Origin: Bacteroidales bacterium
GTDB taxonomy: Bacteria; Bacteroidota; Bacteroidia; Bacteroidales; UBA3663
Direction: 5' to 3'
Assembly (NCBI GenBank): GCA_024694125.1
Contig: JAILKE010000014.1
Location: forward strand, 51,294 to 115,293
DNA length: 64,000 bases
The notes under the pieces are model-generated. The model had not been told where the DNA came from and did no database searches. It worked only from the letters and a program-made list of their open reading frames with translations. The translations under genes and the position numbers were made by a program. Of the stretch, positions 8,301 through 17,510 are shown one piece after another. The first letter of the stretch is position 1; every line of letters starts with the position of its first letter.

Positions 8301-10802
8301 ATACGGTGCAATCTGAGCCTGGGTGACGTCGGTGCTGAATTCGCCCGATGGTTCGTACACATGGGTGACCAGGTTGCAGCGCAGCATGCCCGGGGCATTG
8401 TCCTTGTCGATGTTGAACTGGATGTTGGTGGCAGCCTTGCCGCTCTCGCTCACTGTGCCCTTGCTTATCTCCTGTTCGGCTGTCTCGAACGATTTGGTCG
8501 GGTCGTCGAACGTGTATCCTTTCAGCGTGGGCCAGGAGGTCTTGCTCTGCACGATGGTGGCCGATATGTCGTATTTCAGCCCGCCCGCCTTCTGTCCGTT
8601 GAGCCACTCGGTGTAGAGCTGGGAGTGGTTGTCGCCCTTGGTGAGGGCGCCCTCGGGCAGGGTGAGGTCTATCTTGAGGCGGTTAGGCTTGATGGCCTCG
8701 ATGCGGAGGCTCTTCTCGAAGTTGACGCCACCTACGTTGATCTGGGCGTTCCACACGCCAGTAGGCGCATCGGCATCGGTCGCTACGTTGAAGGCATAGG
8801 TGCCCAGCGTGCCCGATGTGAGGGTCTGTGTGTGGACCAACTGACCCAGCGGATTGGTCAGGCGTAGGGTGACGGGATGGCCCTCGGGCAGAGTGCGCTT
8901 GCGGTCATTGAGCATGAAACCTATATGTAGCGTATCGCCTGGACGCCACACGCCACGTTCGCCGTATATGTAGCCCTTCAGTCCGCGCTGTATGCTCTGG
9001 CCCGATACGTCGAAGGTACTGGTCGATAGTGACTCGTTGTCCGTTATCTTGAGGTACGATACATCGTTGCCCAATGTGGCGACTATGTACGATGGTTGGC
9101 CAGCCTTGACGTCATAATGCAGTTGGGCAATGCCGTCTGCGTTGGTACGGGCAGTGGCGACGAGCTGCTGCTGGTGGTTGTAGGCCTTGATGTCGGTGTC
9201 GGCCAGTGGCAGGGCATCGGGCAGATTGACAGCCACGATGCTGATGTTCTGGTCGGTACCCCGCTGTGCAGTCAGACCGATGTTGGTGGCCAGTACGTTG
9301 CGCGCCACGATGCGGTCTTCGTAGTAATATGGGGTGGAGGGGTCCTTGCGCTTCTGGTAGTAGTTGTCCACCCACCATTGGTGTTTGTCGTGGCCCATGC
9401 CGGTGTAGTAGTAGGTCGTGTAGTCGAAGGTGCGGTTCTGCGACTCGAGCAGACGGGCATCCTCCTGGGCCAACTCCTGGCGGGACAGGGCAGGCAGCGA
9501 GTCGCTGGGCCATACCGACAGTCGGGCATCGAGGCTCAATTCGATGCGGTACATGGCGCCTGGTTCCACCTGGAACTGCTTCGACAGGTCGATGGCATAG
9601 GTGTGCCAGGTAGTGAGGTCAATGTCGGGCTGATCGATGTAGAAGGTGGTGGCAGCCACTGGACGGGCGGCATAGCACAGTCCTTCGTACGAATCGAGGT
9701 TGCCCTGCTGCATCATCGTGCCCATCATATTGGCAAATACCTTATAGACCAGGACGCGCACGCCACGCATGTAGATGCTGCGGAAGGGCACCAGTATCTG
9801 GTCAGACTGTGGTACGATGGTGCCGTCGCTCACGAACTCCACTTCGGGCTTGTTCGTCTTGATGGAGATCTCCTGTCTGTATGGTTCACCCAGCACGACT
9901 TGGTTGTGGCTGCGCAGAGACTTGTCCACGACCAGGGTGACCTGCTTGCCTGCCTGCATGTTGGCATAGGCTCGCACCACGTTGCCCTCCACGACCAGTT
10001 CAGTAGGGGTGCCGTCGATGTAGATCAGTCCCTTGTGGTCTTGTTTGGTATCGAGCGCCTTGTTGAAGGTGACCTCGATGTAGTGGCGGTCATCGGTCTT
10101 GCTGATCGCCTTGATGACCTTGAAGGAATGGAAGGACGGGAGTGAGACGTCGGTGAGCAACTTCTCCTCCAGACCGAGCGAGGCATCGGCTACGGACTGT
10201 ATGTTGAGGTTTATGTCCTTGTCCGGCTTGATGCCCAGCATCACCTGGTGGCTGGTGCCCTGGTCCGAGTGCGTCCAGTTGGTGGTGCACTTGTGGCTGA
10301 ATTGGACGTGCTTCTCGACTACTTCGGGTTTCTCGTTGTCGGCAGTGTTTATGGTGACCAATATCTGGTAGCCATCTTCGCCCTCAGTGAGGGTCTTGAC
10401 ATTGGCACTGAGCGCAAAGGGCAGTGTGTTGAACTGGAACGAGAATGGCTCCTTGGCCTCGAAGATGCGGTCTGTGCGGACCTTCGCCGTGTATTGGGTA
10501 TTGCGCTCCATTTCGTTGGTTGGACGGAAGGTCAATGTCCTGGCATCGGCCATGACGAACTTGCCATCCACCTTGGGCGAGATTTGCATCAAGTCGGCTG
10601 GCTGATACTTGTCCAGCACCTCCTGTGGGATGTCGGACGAAAAGAGAACACGCACTTCGCCCTGACGTGACAGCGAACCGCCGGAATAGGCGGAAATGTG
10701 TTCGTCGTAAGTGGGTGTGCCTGCTGTGTCACCGCCGCTGGAGCATTGGACGCACAACCAGGCTACCATCATGAATAGAAATAGTCGAATGTACTTTTTC
10801 AT
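5355..10802 (-). CDS. Bacterial alpha-2-macroglobulin family lipoprotein
   Basis: MKKYIRLFLFMMVAWLCVQCSS lipobox; MG2-type architecture; thioester motif YPHGCAEQ; adjacent to pbpC. Confidence 0.9.
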   Translation of the reverse strand: MKKYIRLFLFMMVAWLCVQCSSGGDTAGTPTYDEHISAYSGGSLSRQGEVRVLFSSDIPQEVLDKYQPADLMQISPKVDGKFVMADARTLTFRPTNEMERNTQYTAKVRTDRIFEAKEPFSFQFNTLPFALSANVKTLTEGEDGYQILVTINTADNEKPEVVEKHVQFSHKCTTNWTHSDQGTSHQVMLGIKPDKDINLNIQSVADASLGLEEKLLTDVSLPSFHSFKVIKAISKTDDRHYIEVTFNKALDTKQDHKGLIYIDGTPTELVVEGNVVRAYANMQAGKQVTLVVDKSLRSHNQVVLGEPYRQEISIKTNKPEVEFVSDGTIVPQSDQILVPFRSIYMRGVRVLVYKVFANMMGTMMQQGNLDSYEGLCYAARPVAATTFYIDQPDIDLTTWHTYAIDLSKQFQVEPGAMYRIELSLDARLSVWPSDSLPALSRQELAQEDARLLESQNRTFDYTTYYYTGMGHDKHQWWVDNYYQKRKDPSTPYYYEDRIVARNVLATNIGLTAQRGTDQNISIVAVNLPDALPLADTDIKAYNHQQQLVATARTNADGIAQLHYDVKAGQPSYIVATLGNDVSYLKITDNESLSTSTFDVSGQSIQRGLKGYIYGERGVWRPGDTLHIGFMLNDRKRTLPEGHPVTLRLTNPLGQLVHTQTLTSGTLGTYAFNVATDADAPTGVWNAQINVGGVNFEKSLRIEAIKPNRLKIDLTLPEGALTKGDNHSQLYTEWLNGQKAGGLKYDISATIVQSKTSWPTLKGYTFDDPTKSFETAEQEISKGTVSESGKAATNIQFNIDKDNAPGMLRCNLVTHVYEPSGEFSTDVTQAQIAPYRRFVGIKAPQQTKQTQLDTDKNHTYSVISVDKDGQPQANVRIDVQIYKVNWYWWWSSTRDDLAGYTKSEHHTPFRDLTVTTDSEGKATFSMNIAEQKWGTYLIVAQDQESHHSTGVLSYFDWPWMTSRRSSENGENATQLTLSTDRKEYAPGDKIHLSVPSEAGSRAIVSICNGSQILSLRTYPCQKGQTEILLDVTEQMMPNVYLAVSLVQPYNQTLNDMPIRMYGITPVTVTSAASHLQPVVKCDDEFRSESTCQVTVSEQSGRPMGYTLAIVDEGLLDLTHFKTPDAWSLFNAREALGVRFWDMYQLVSGAYGGRIEQFFSIGGDEALNNAPKAIVNRFTPMVHFAGPFELKKGEKRTHSVNVPNYNGRVRVMVVAGDGQAYGHTDKSVLVRRPLMLIGTMPRQIGVNDEMTVAATVFATKALGKVRVQLSAADGLQVVGDKVQTLQFDAAGDQTVQFRIRAGEYAGMSTVSLQASAGGERADYTAQIDMRAVSIPMSQTTEVKIAPGQSYQTDITLPGNSDYKLLTELSAIQPLNMTCRINQLLAYPHGCAEQTVSKAFPQLYLAEFADLSLKEANEVEDNVKYCIRRIGSYQTPDGGIAYWPSSRNSNAWVSGYVLHFLTEAAARGYFVQTDMLNRLKTYVNKQANSWEPKFNGEENAYLLYVLANAQSSQLGAMNRMLEHATELSRTANDLLASAYALSGRKDISQKLLLSGTGNHYYHWFDAEAAHLMALDLVSDTKALECAESLRSRLMSNRWLSTSDCAMSLIALSHYYKHSKQSTGLNFQAKVNGKLIGDIDSRKFAWTTQTEVEQPKAKIEVTNRDKNGTLYLNLTTQGMASQSLVPASSNGLELTILYMDQNRRSIDPASLQQSTTFQAVLTVRNKTQDNVDNVAVTHIVPAGWEILSSKPNDGVSYQDQRDDRLLSYIDRLKRGASVTIEVTLSATYAGKYYLPAIHAEAMYDNQISGNTASSECVVQ

Positions 10803-10975
10803 AATCTGGGGAATATGTTGTTTAAATATTTTTAGGCAGATAAAAGAAGTTATAGACGATAATTGGACAACTTGCAATATTCAATTGTGTTTGCATCATA
10901 TTCAATTGCGCCGTTCCATTAGTCGTTTGTAACTTTAACCTCCCTCCCTATGCAGGGAGGGTCGGGGAGGGTCTT

Positions 10976-13300
10976 TTACTTCACCTCGAACCTGATTACC
11001 TTTCTGTTGCCCTGGTTATCGACCAGAGTGAGCCAATGTTCGCCGATGTCCGGGGCACAGGCAATGGAGTGATTTCCGTGGGTCTGTCCGATGTATTGGT
11101 CATCAATATGCCAGTAGAGCGTAGCCTCGGGGTCGCGGCAGGCGGCCTTCATGACGACCTTCTCGCTCTTGCCGCCGAAGTTGCGCGGTACGACCAATAT
11201 GGAGTTGTGTTCGGGCGTGATGATCGAGAACTGCTCGCGCGTGGTACTGAGGCAATCAGGTCGCATGGGAGGCAGTTTGCGGTAGGTCGTCGAGTGTCCC
11301 GCGTAGTAATACTCCTGGGTGGGAGGCAGGACGAAGCGCGACTCTGTGAGGATGCGGCTCACTGCCTCGCCCGCACTGTTGACCTGCCAGGCTCCATCGG
11401 CCGAGAGATGCACATACTGGCAGTAGGGACAAACTGCCGAGCCGATACATTGGCGTGGAATCATCTCGTTGTCGGTATCGGCGCAGATGCTGGATGCGAT
11501 GTGTCCGCTGTGCCGGCATATCCGTGCCGCCTGCATGTCCGCTGCCGGTTGTTCGAACCAGGGAGAGTCATCGAGCATGGTGAAGGCGTCGAACATCAGT
11601 GGGGCGGCGTAGCCCACACCGGTCAGACCTGCACGCCCCTCGCCGGATGAGTTGCCCACCCATACACCCACCGTGTAGCGTGATGTGGTGCCTATGGCCC
11701 AACCGTCGCGTGCACCCCAGCTGGTGCCGGTCTTCCAGGCTACTTGTTTCATCGAGCGGAAGTTGTACCAGTCAGCCTCTTCCTCGGGTCTGTTGAGCGC
11801 GCTCATGGCTTGGTAGGCGAACCAGATGGCGGAGGCTGATATGCGCGACGTGCCGTTGGGGCGCGACGTTGCTTGTGGGATGGGGGTGAGGCGCAATGGG
11901 TGCAGGTCTCGGTCATCGTATGTATGCCCCCCGGTATTGTAGTGATTCAGTCGGCGGGTCAGTGAGGCATACATACCCGTCATGTCCCACAGGGTACCTT
12001 CGGCTCCTCCCAGTATGAGCGATGCACCATAGTGGGCTGCGTCGTAGTGTAGGGTGGTCATGCCCAACCATCGGAGCACTGTCATGAATCGCTCCGTACC
12101 ATATTGAGCCAACATACGCACCAACGGAACATTGAGCGACCGGGTCACAGCCTCGTCAGCATGTACGATGCCGGAGAATGTCTTGCTGTAGTTACTGGGG
12201 GTGAAGCCGTTGATGTTGAGCGGTGTGTCGGCCACTATGAGTCGAGGCGTGATGTCACCGCTGCTCATCATGGCAGCGTACAGGAACGGTTTCAGCAGAC
12301 TGCCCGTGCTGCGTTCGCTGATGATGTTATCGACCTGCGAAGTGGCTGTCTGCTGTGTACTGTTGCCCACGTATGCCAGGACCTCTCCACTCTCTGCGTC
12401 GGCCACTATCAGTGCGATGTCACTGATGTAGTTGGCCTTGTAACGATGCGAGTATCGGTCTGCCATCTGTTGCAACTGCATCTGCAGTCCCAGGTCGATG
12501 GTGCTGCGCACGGTCTCTCCATCATGCTTGACTGCCAGGCGGGTTAGCAGGTGTGGTGCTCGGTTCGGTATGGGCAATGGTTGGTCGGGCAGAGGTTCGC
12601 TCAGTGCCAGGCTGTATTCTTCGGCGGTCAATGTGCCATCTTCGTGCAACAGCCGCAGCAGGGTATCACGTTTGCGGCGCAGCGCTTCGCGGTTGCGGCT
12701 CAGGTGTATCAGTGCAGGTGAATTGGGCAATACAGCCAGTGTGGCATTCTCTGCCCACGACAATTGGCTGGCACTACGGCCGAAGTATCGCCACGCTGCT
12801 GCATCAATGCCCACCGTGTTACCTCCGAATGGCGCGTGCGAGGCATACATGCGCAGAATCTCCTCCTTGCTGTACGTCAGTTCGATGTCCACTGCCCACA
12901 GGGCTTCGAGCATCTTCTGCCACAGGGTACGGTCCTGATTGCCTCGTGCCATGCGTGCCAACTGCATCGTGATGGTACTGCCGCCCTCGGCAATATGCCG
13001 GTGGGAGATGTTGCTCTTGATGGCTCGTATTATAGCGATGGGATCGATGCCTGGATGGTAATAGAATCGCTGGTCTTCGTAAGCGATGATGCAACGGGAG
13101 AACTTGTCGGTTATGCTGTCGGATTCGGGGAAGCGCCATTGTTCGTCGGTAGCTATGCGTGCTCCCACCAGTGCGCCGTTCCTGTCGGTCACTACTGTCG
13201 ATGTGGGACTGTCGAATAACGGGCGCGGCACCCACAGATGCAGTGCCGTCAGCATGGCTGCTATGACCAACAGTGCCAACCAATAAGGTTTGCGTTTCAT
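10976..13300 (-). CDS. pbpC: Penicillin-binding protein 1C
   Basis: Glycosyltransferase motifs EDQRFYYHPGID and GGSTITMQLARM; transpeptidase STGSLLKPFLYA and KTGTSWGARD; C-terminal PBP_C-like domain. Confidence 0.92.
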   Translation of the reverse strand: MKRKPYWLALLVIAAMLTALHLWVPRPLFDSPTSTVVTDRNGALVGARIATDEQWRFPESDSITDKFSRCIIAYEDQRFYYHPGIDPIAIIRAIKSNISHRHIAEGGSTITMQLARMARGNQDRTLWQKMLEALWAVDIELTYSKEEILRMYASHAPFGGNTVGIDAAAWRYFGRSASQLSWAENATLAVLPNSPALIHLSRNREALRRKRDTLLRLLHEDGTLTAEEYSLALSEPLPDQPLPIPNRAPHLLTRLAVKHDGETVRSTIDLGLQMQLQQMADRYSHRYKANYISDIALIVADAESGEVLAYVGNSTQQTATSQVDNIISERSTGSLLKPFLYAAMMSSGDITPRLIVADTPLNINGFTPSNYSKTFSGIVHADEAVTRSLNVPLVRMLAQYGTERFMTVLRWLGMTTLHYDAAHYGASLILGGAEGTLWDMTGMYASLTRRLNHYNTGGHTYDDRDLHPLRLTPIPQATSRPNGTSRISASAIWFAYQAMSALNRPEEEADWYNFRSMKQVAWKTGTSWGARDGWAIGTTSRYTVGVWVGNSSGEGRAGLTGVGYAAPLMFDAFTMLDDSPWFEQPAADMQAARICRHSGHIASSICADTDNEMIPRQCIGSAVCPYCQYVHLSADGAWQVNSAGEAVSRILTESRFVLPPTQEYYYAGHSTTYRKLPPMRPDCLSTTREQFSIITPEHNSILVVPRNFGGKSEKVVMKAACRDPEATLYWHIDDQYIGQTHGNHSIACAPDIGEHWLTLVDNQGNRKVIRFEVK

Positions 13301-13505
13301 ATTTACCGATGTCAATGTTGCAAGGGCTGTTGTTGCGCCCCTCTACGTGTTAAGTGTTATTATATCGTTTTTCGTTGTTGCAAGTATATGTATTTTTTCT
13401 CAATTATGGGCCAATATCCTCAAATATTTTTTCTGTTGTCCGATTAAAGTCTATCCCCAGTCTGATAAAGTCAGTTGTAATTGCCAAATTTTAAACTTAA
13501 AATAA

Positions 13506-13535
13506 CAATCCCCGGTGTGAATGCACCGGGGATTG
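13506..13535. terminator. Hairpin terminator
   Basis: caatccccggtg tgaatg caccggggattg. Confidence 0.75.
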
Positions 13536-13596
13536 TTATAAATATTTTGAACAGGTCAATTGACTGTTGGAATCGGGTCAATTGTCCATGGATTCA

Positions 13597-15030
13597 TTAG
13601 ACTTCTACCTTCTTGTAGCTTGGAACGAGAGCCTTCATGATAGACCATGCGATGATGTAGGCTACTGCGCAGATGCAGAAGACAATCATGTATGAGGCAG
13701 GCTTGCCTTCGAAGCCCATGAAGGTGAAGGCTGAACCCTGACCCTCGGCATAGGTGAAGAGCATACCTGAACCCTTGTTGATGAGGAATGAACCTACACC
13801 ACCAGCCATACCGCCGATACCAGTGATGGTAGCAACTGCAGACTTAGGGAACATATCACCGATGGTAGAGAAGAGGTTGGCTGACCAAGCCTGGTGACCT
13901 GCGCCTACCAGACCGATGACGATAGCTGGCCACCATGCTGAGTATTCGCCCAGAGGCTGTGCCAATACGCATACCAGTGGCATGAAGGCGATGAACATCA
14001 TAGCCAACATACGGCCTGAATATGGTTCCATACCCTTCTTCTCGACGAAGTAAGTAGGCAACTTGCAGATGTAGATTGACAGGAAGGTTACGATAGCATA
14101 CAGGGTCATGATGAGCATCATACCTGTACCGGTCGAAGCCTTGTAGCCATATACGTCCTGGAAGTAACCAGGAGCCCAGAAGAGGAAGAACCACCATACA
14201 CCATCGGTAAAGAACTTACCAGTGATGAATGACCAGGTCTGCTTGTAGGTGAATGCCTTGAACAGAGAGATTGGCTTCTCCTCGGTATTGGCAGACGCGT
14301 TGTTGGCCTCGGCTGCATCGTCCTGATGGATATACTCGAGCTCCTCCTTGTTGACGTGAGCGCTCTTCTCAGGAGCATCGTACCACTTAACGAAGAAGCC
14401 CATCCAGATGAAGCCCAGAGCACCGATAATGATGAATGCCATCTCCCAGCCAAATGCCTTGGCCAACGGTGGAATCATCAATGGAGCTGCGAGAGCGCCT
14501 ACAGATGCACCTGCATTGAAGATAGAGGTAGCATACGAACGGTCCTTCTTAGGGAAGTACTCAGCAGTTACCTTGATAGCTGCAGGGAAGTTTCCAGCTT
14601 CGCCCAAGCCCAGGATGGCACGGCAAACGAGGAACATAGCTACACCTACAGTAGGAACGCCGATGGCAAGGGCCGAAGCCTTGTCCAGGTCGCGCATTGC
14701 TTCGATAGTGCCTGCGCCGGTAGCCAATGCGGTACCGATACCGCACAGAGCGTGGAGACATGCACCAAGGCTCCATACGCCGATAGCCCACAGATAACCC
14801 TTCTTGGTGCCCATCCAATCGACGAACTTGCCGGCAAACAACATGCAGACAGCGTAGAAGATTGAGAAGTAAGCGGTGATTGTACCATAATCATCATCAT
14901 TCCAGTGGAAATCAGGATAGATGAACTCTTTAGCAGTTAATGATAATACCTGACGATCGAGGTAGTTGACGGTTGTTGCCACGAAGAGCAATCCGCACAT
15001 CCACCAACGCCAATTAGTCATTTTGTTCAT
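13597..15030 (-). CDS. exuT: MFS hexuronate transporter (ExuT family)
   Basis: MTNWRWWMCGLLFVATTVNYLDRQVLSL; 12-TM MFS in a uronate gene cluster; ATG at 15030. Confidence 0.85.
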   Translation of the reverse strand: MNKMTNWRWWMCGLLFVATTVNYLDRQVLSLTAKEFIYPDFHWNDDDYGTITAYFSIFYAVCMLFAGKFVDWMGTKKGYLWAIGVWSLGACLHALCGIGTALATGAGTIEAMRDLDKASALAIGVPTVGVAMFLVCRAILGLGEAGNFPAAIKVTAEYFPKKDRSYATSIFNAGASVGALAAPLMIPPLAKAFGWEMAFIIIGALGFIWMGFFVKWYDAPEKSAHVNKEELEYIHQDDAAEANNASANTEEKPISLFKAFTYKQTWSFITGKFFTDGVWWFFLFWAPGYFQDVYGYKASTGTGMMLIMTLYAIVTFLSIYICKLPTYFVEKKGMEPYSGRMLAMMFIAFMPLVCVLAQPLGEYSAWWPAIVIGLVGAGHQAWSANLFSTIGDMFPKSAVATITGIGGMAGGVGSFLINKGSGMLFTYAEGQGSAFTFMGFEGKPASYMIVFCICAVAYIIAWSIMKALVPSYKKVEV

Positions 15031-15102
15031 GGATAATAGTATAAAATTAAAATAAAACATCATTTCATGGAAAATGAAACCATGAAATGATGTATAAATA
15101 AA

Positions 15103-15771
15103 TTATTTCTTGAACGATGCGATGGCGTCGAAGCACTCCTTGCACTTGGCAGAGATAGCCTTCCAGTCGCCAGCTGCTACGGTCTCCTTAGGGAAGAGCT
15201 TAGAGCCCATGCCTACGCAATAGACACCAGCCTTGAACCACTTCTCGAGGTTCTCTGCCTCAGGAGCAACACCGCCAGTAACCATGATCTTTGACCAAGG
15301 CATTGGAGCCATCAAGCCCTTTACGAGGTTTGGACCAACTACGTCGCCAGGGAATACCTTGGTGAAGTCGCAGCCTACCTCCTGAGCCTTGCCGATCTCT
15401 GATGGTGTGAGACAGCCTGGGCAGTATGTTACGCAACGACGGTTGCAGACTACTGCAACGTCTGGGTTGAACAATGGACCAACGACGAAGTTAGCACCCA
15501 ACTGGATATAGAGAGCTGCTGTAGGAGCATCTACTACTGAACCGATACCGAGGGCCAATTCTGGGCACTCCTTGGCAACCCACTTTGAGAGTTCGCCGAA
15601 TACCTCGTGTGCGAAGTCACCGCGGTTAGTGAACTCGAAAGCGCGTACACCACCGTCGTAACATGCCTTAATCACATTCTTGCATACCTCAACGTCTTTG
15701 TTGTAGAAGACAGGTACCATAGGTGCAGCCTTGATCTTGGCCATCACCTCAAATTTATCAAATTTACTCAT
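15103..15771 (-). CDS. eda: 2-keto-3-deoxy-6-phosphogluconate aldolase
   Basis: [19 protein letters not shown]...[10 protein letters not shown]...[10 protein letters not shown]. Confidence 0.88.
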   Translation of the reverse strand: MSKFDKFEVMAKIKAAPMVPVFYNKDVEVCKNVIKACYDGGVRAFEFTNRGDFAHEVFGELSKWVAKECPELALGIGSVVDAPTAALYIQLGANFVVGPLFNPDVAVVCNRRCVTYCPGCLTPSEIGKAQEVGCDFTKVFPGDVVGPNLVKGLMAPMPWSKIMVTGGVAPEAENLEKWFKAGVYCVGMGSKLFPKETVAAGDWKAISAKCKECFDAIASFKK

Positions 15772-15781
15772 AATATTAAGT

Positions 15782-15809
15782 ACAAAGGGACTAAGTACAA
15801 AGTACAAAG
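15782..15809. repeat. Left arm of imperfect 28-bp inverted repeat flanking the four-helix gene, within GTACAAA tandem repeats
   Basis: acaaagggactaagtacaaagtacaaag; its reverse complement matches 16214-16241 at 24/28. Confidence 0.7.
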
Positions 15810-15838
15810 TACAAAGGGTTACCCGCTGGCTTTGTACA

Positions 15839-16204
15839 TTAGTTCTTTTGATTGATATTTTTTCTAGTTGAAACAATTGCTTTTACTGTGATTTTGAGTA
15901 ACTCAGTACACTCGCGAGTTATATCTTCCATTCTTTCAGGAGGTAACATCCCGCATTCGGTTATAAGTTCTAACCAGTGCAATGTTTCATCCAGTTCTTC
16001 CTCTACCATTTTTAATTTGTTCAAGAAGTCTTTGTCTGACTTCGCGATACATGCCGCTCTGTAATTGGCGGAAGGAGAGGTGCCAGAACGGACTATTTGA
16101 CGAGCAATCGCCATAGCTGCTATTGAGTGAGGCAAGGCATCTACCATATGAATAATGCGGATTGCAAATTCTTTGTGCCTTTTCCTCAAATCTAGCTCTT
16201 GCAT
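15839..16204 (-). CDS. Four-helix-bundle protein (23S rRNA IVP / Avd-fold family)
   Basis: [75 protein letters not shown]. Confidence 0.85.
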   Translation of the reverse strand: MQELDLRKRHKEFAIRIIHMVDALPHSIAAMAIARQIVRSGTSPSANYRAACIAKSDKDFLNKLKMVEEELDETLHWLELITECGMLPPERMEDITRECTELLKITVKAIVSTRKNINQKN

Positions 16205-16213
16205 TGGTCGGTC

Positions 16214-16241
16214 CTTTGTCCTTGGTACTTAGTTACTTTGT
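16214..16241. repeat. Right arm of imperfect 28-bp inverted repeat
   Basis: ctttgtccttggtacttagttactttgt. Confidence 0.7.
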
Positions 16242-16250
16242 CACTTGATT

Positions 16251-17276
16251 TTATCGTTGTACACGGCCGTTGGCGTTGCCACCAGCAAGGCTCATAACCT
16301 CATCCTCAGATACGAGGTTGAAGTCACCGTTGACGGTGTGCTTCAGGGCAGAAGCTGCAACAGCGAACTCGAGGGCCGCAGCCTGGTCAGTTGGGTACTT
16401 GAGCATACCGTGGATCAAGCCACCAGAGAAAGAGTCACCACCACCGACGCGGTCGATGATTGGGTTGATCTCATAACGCTTAGACTGATAGAACTCCTTG
16501 CCGTTGTAGATCAGGGCCTTCCAGCCATTGTGGGTAGCGCTGAATGACTCACGGAGAGTAGATACTACATACTTGAAGCCGAACTCCTTGGCCATAGCCT
16601 TGAAGATGCCCTCGTAGCCGGCAGCATTGGTCTCGCCACCTTCGACGTTAGCATCAGGCTTGAAGCCGAGGCAGAGCTCAGCATCCTCCTCGTTGCCGAT
16701 ACATACGTCAACATACTTCATCAATGGACGCATGATAGAGATAGCCTTCTCTGAGGTCCACAGCTTCTTGCGGAAGTTCAGGTCAACTGAAACAGTTACG
16801 CCATGACGCTTAGCAGCCTCGCAAGCCAGCTTGGTGAGCTCAGCAGCCTTGTCCGAGATAGCTGGGGTGATGCCTGACCAGTGGAACCAGTCAGCACCCT
16901 CCATGATTGCATCAAAGTCGAAATCAGAAGGATCAGCCTCGGCGATAGAAGAATGAGCGCGGTCGTAGATGACCTTAGATGGACGCATAGAGGCGCCAGT
17001 CTCACAGTAGTAGAGACCTACACGGTCGCCACCACGGGCAATGAAGTCGGTCTTGACACCATAACGGCGCAGAGCATTGACAGCGATCTGTCCAATCTCG
17101 TGCTTAGGCAACTTCGATACGAAGTAAGCCTCGTGACCATAATTAGCGCAACTAACAGCGACATTAGCCTCGCCACCGCCAGGGATGATGCGCAGGATGT
17201 CTGACTGAATGAAACGGTCATTGCCGTTAGGAGAAAGGCGAAGCATGATCTCGCCAAGGGTGATGATTTTTCCCAT
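16251..17276 (-). CDS. kdgK: 2-keto-3-deoxygluconate kinase (PfkB family)
   Basis: MGKIITLGEIMLRLSPNGNDRF...DRVGGGDSFSGGLI. Confidence 0.9.
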   Translation of the reverse strand: MGKIITLGEIMLRLSPNGNDRFIQSDILRIIPGGGEANVAVSCANYGHEAYFVSKLPKHEIGQIAVNALRRYGVKTDFIARGGDRVGLYYCETGASMRPSKVIYDRAHSSIAEADPSDFDFDAIMEGADWFHWSGITPAISDKAAELTKLACEAAKRHGVTVSVDLNFRKKLWTSEKAISIMRPLMKYVDVCIGNEEDAELCLGFKPDANVEGGETNAAGYEGIFKAMAKEFGFKYVVSTLRESFSATHNGWKALIYNGKEFYQSKRYEINPIIDRVGGGDSFSGGLIHGMLKYPTDQAAALEFAVAASALKHTVNGDFNLVSEDEVMSLAGGNANGRVQR

Positions 17277-17510
17277 AATTAATTATTTAAGTAAGTTGTT
17301 TTGTATTTTCACAAACATTGTAATGAGAGAGTAGTACTTGACCCGAAGTAGTGGTCGGAATAGTGATTGCTTGTCGGGTCGATGCATACCATAACAGGCT
17401 GACGACGGACGTCAGTCATTTTTAGTGCAAAGGGCTCTCTTTAATTACGCGTTTTAATTAATGTACAGGCGTGCGCGCCTTGTGAGACGCACAGCCTGTT
17501 GAAATTTGCC

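Noticed and set aside
9096-10145. 349-aa and other plus-strand ORFs within 5.4-10.8 kb
   Set aside because: Antisense to the alpha-2-macroglobulin gene; low-complexity composition typical of mirror frames.
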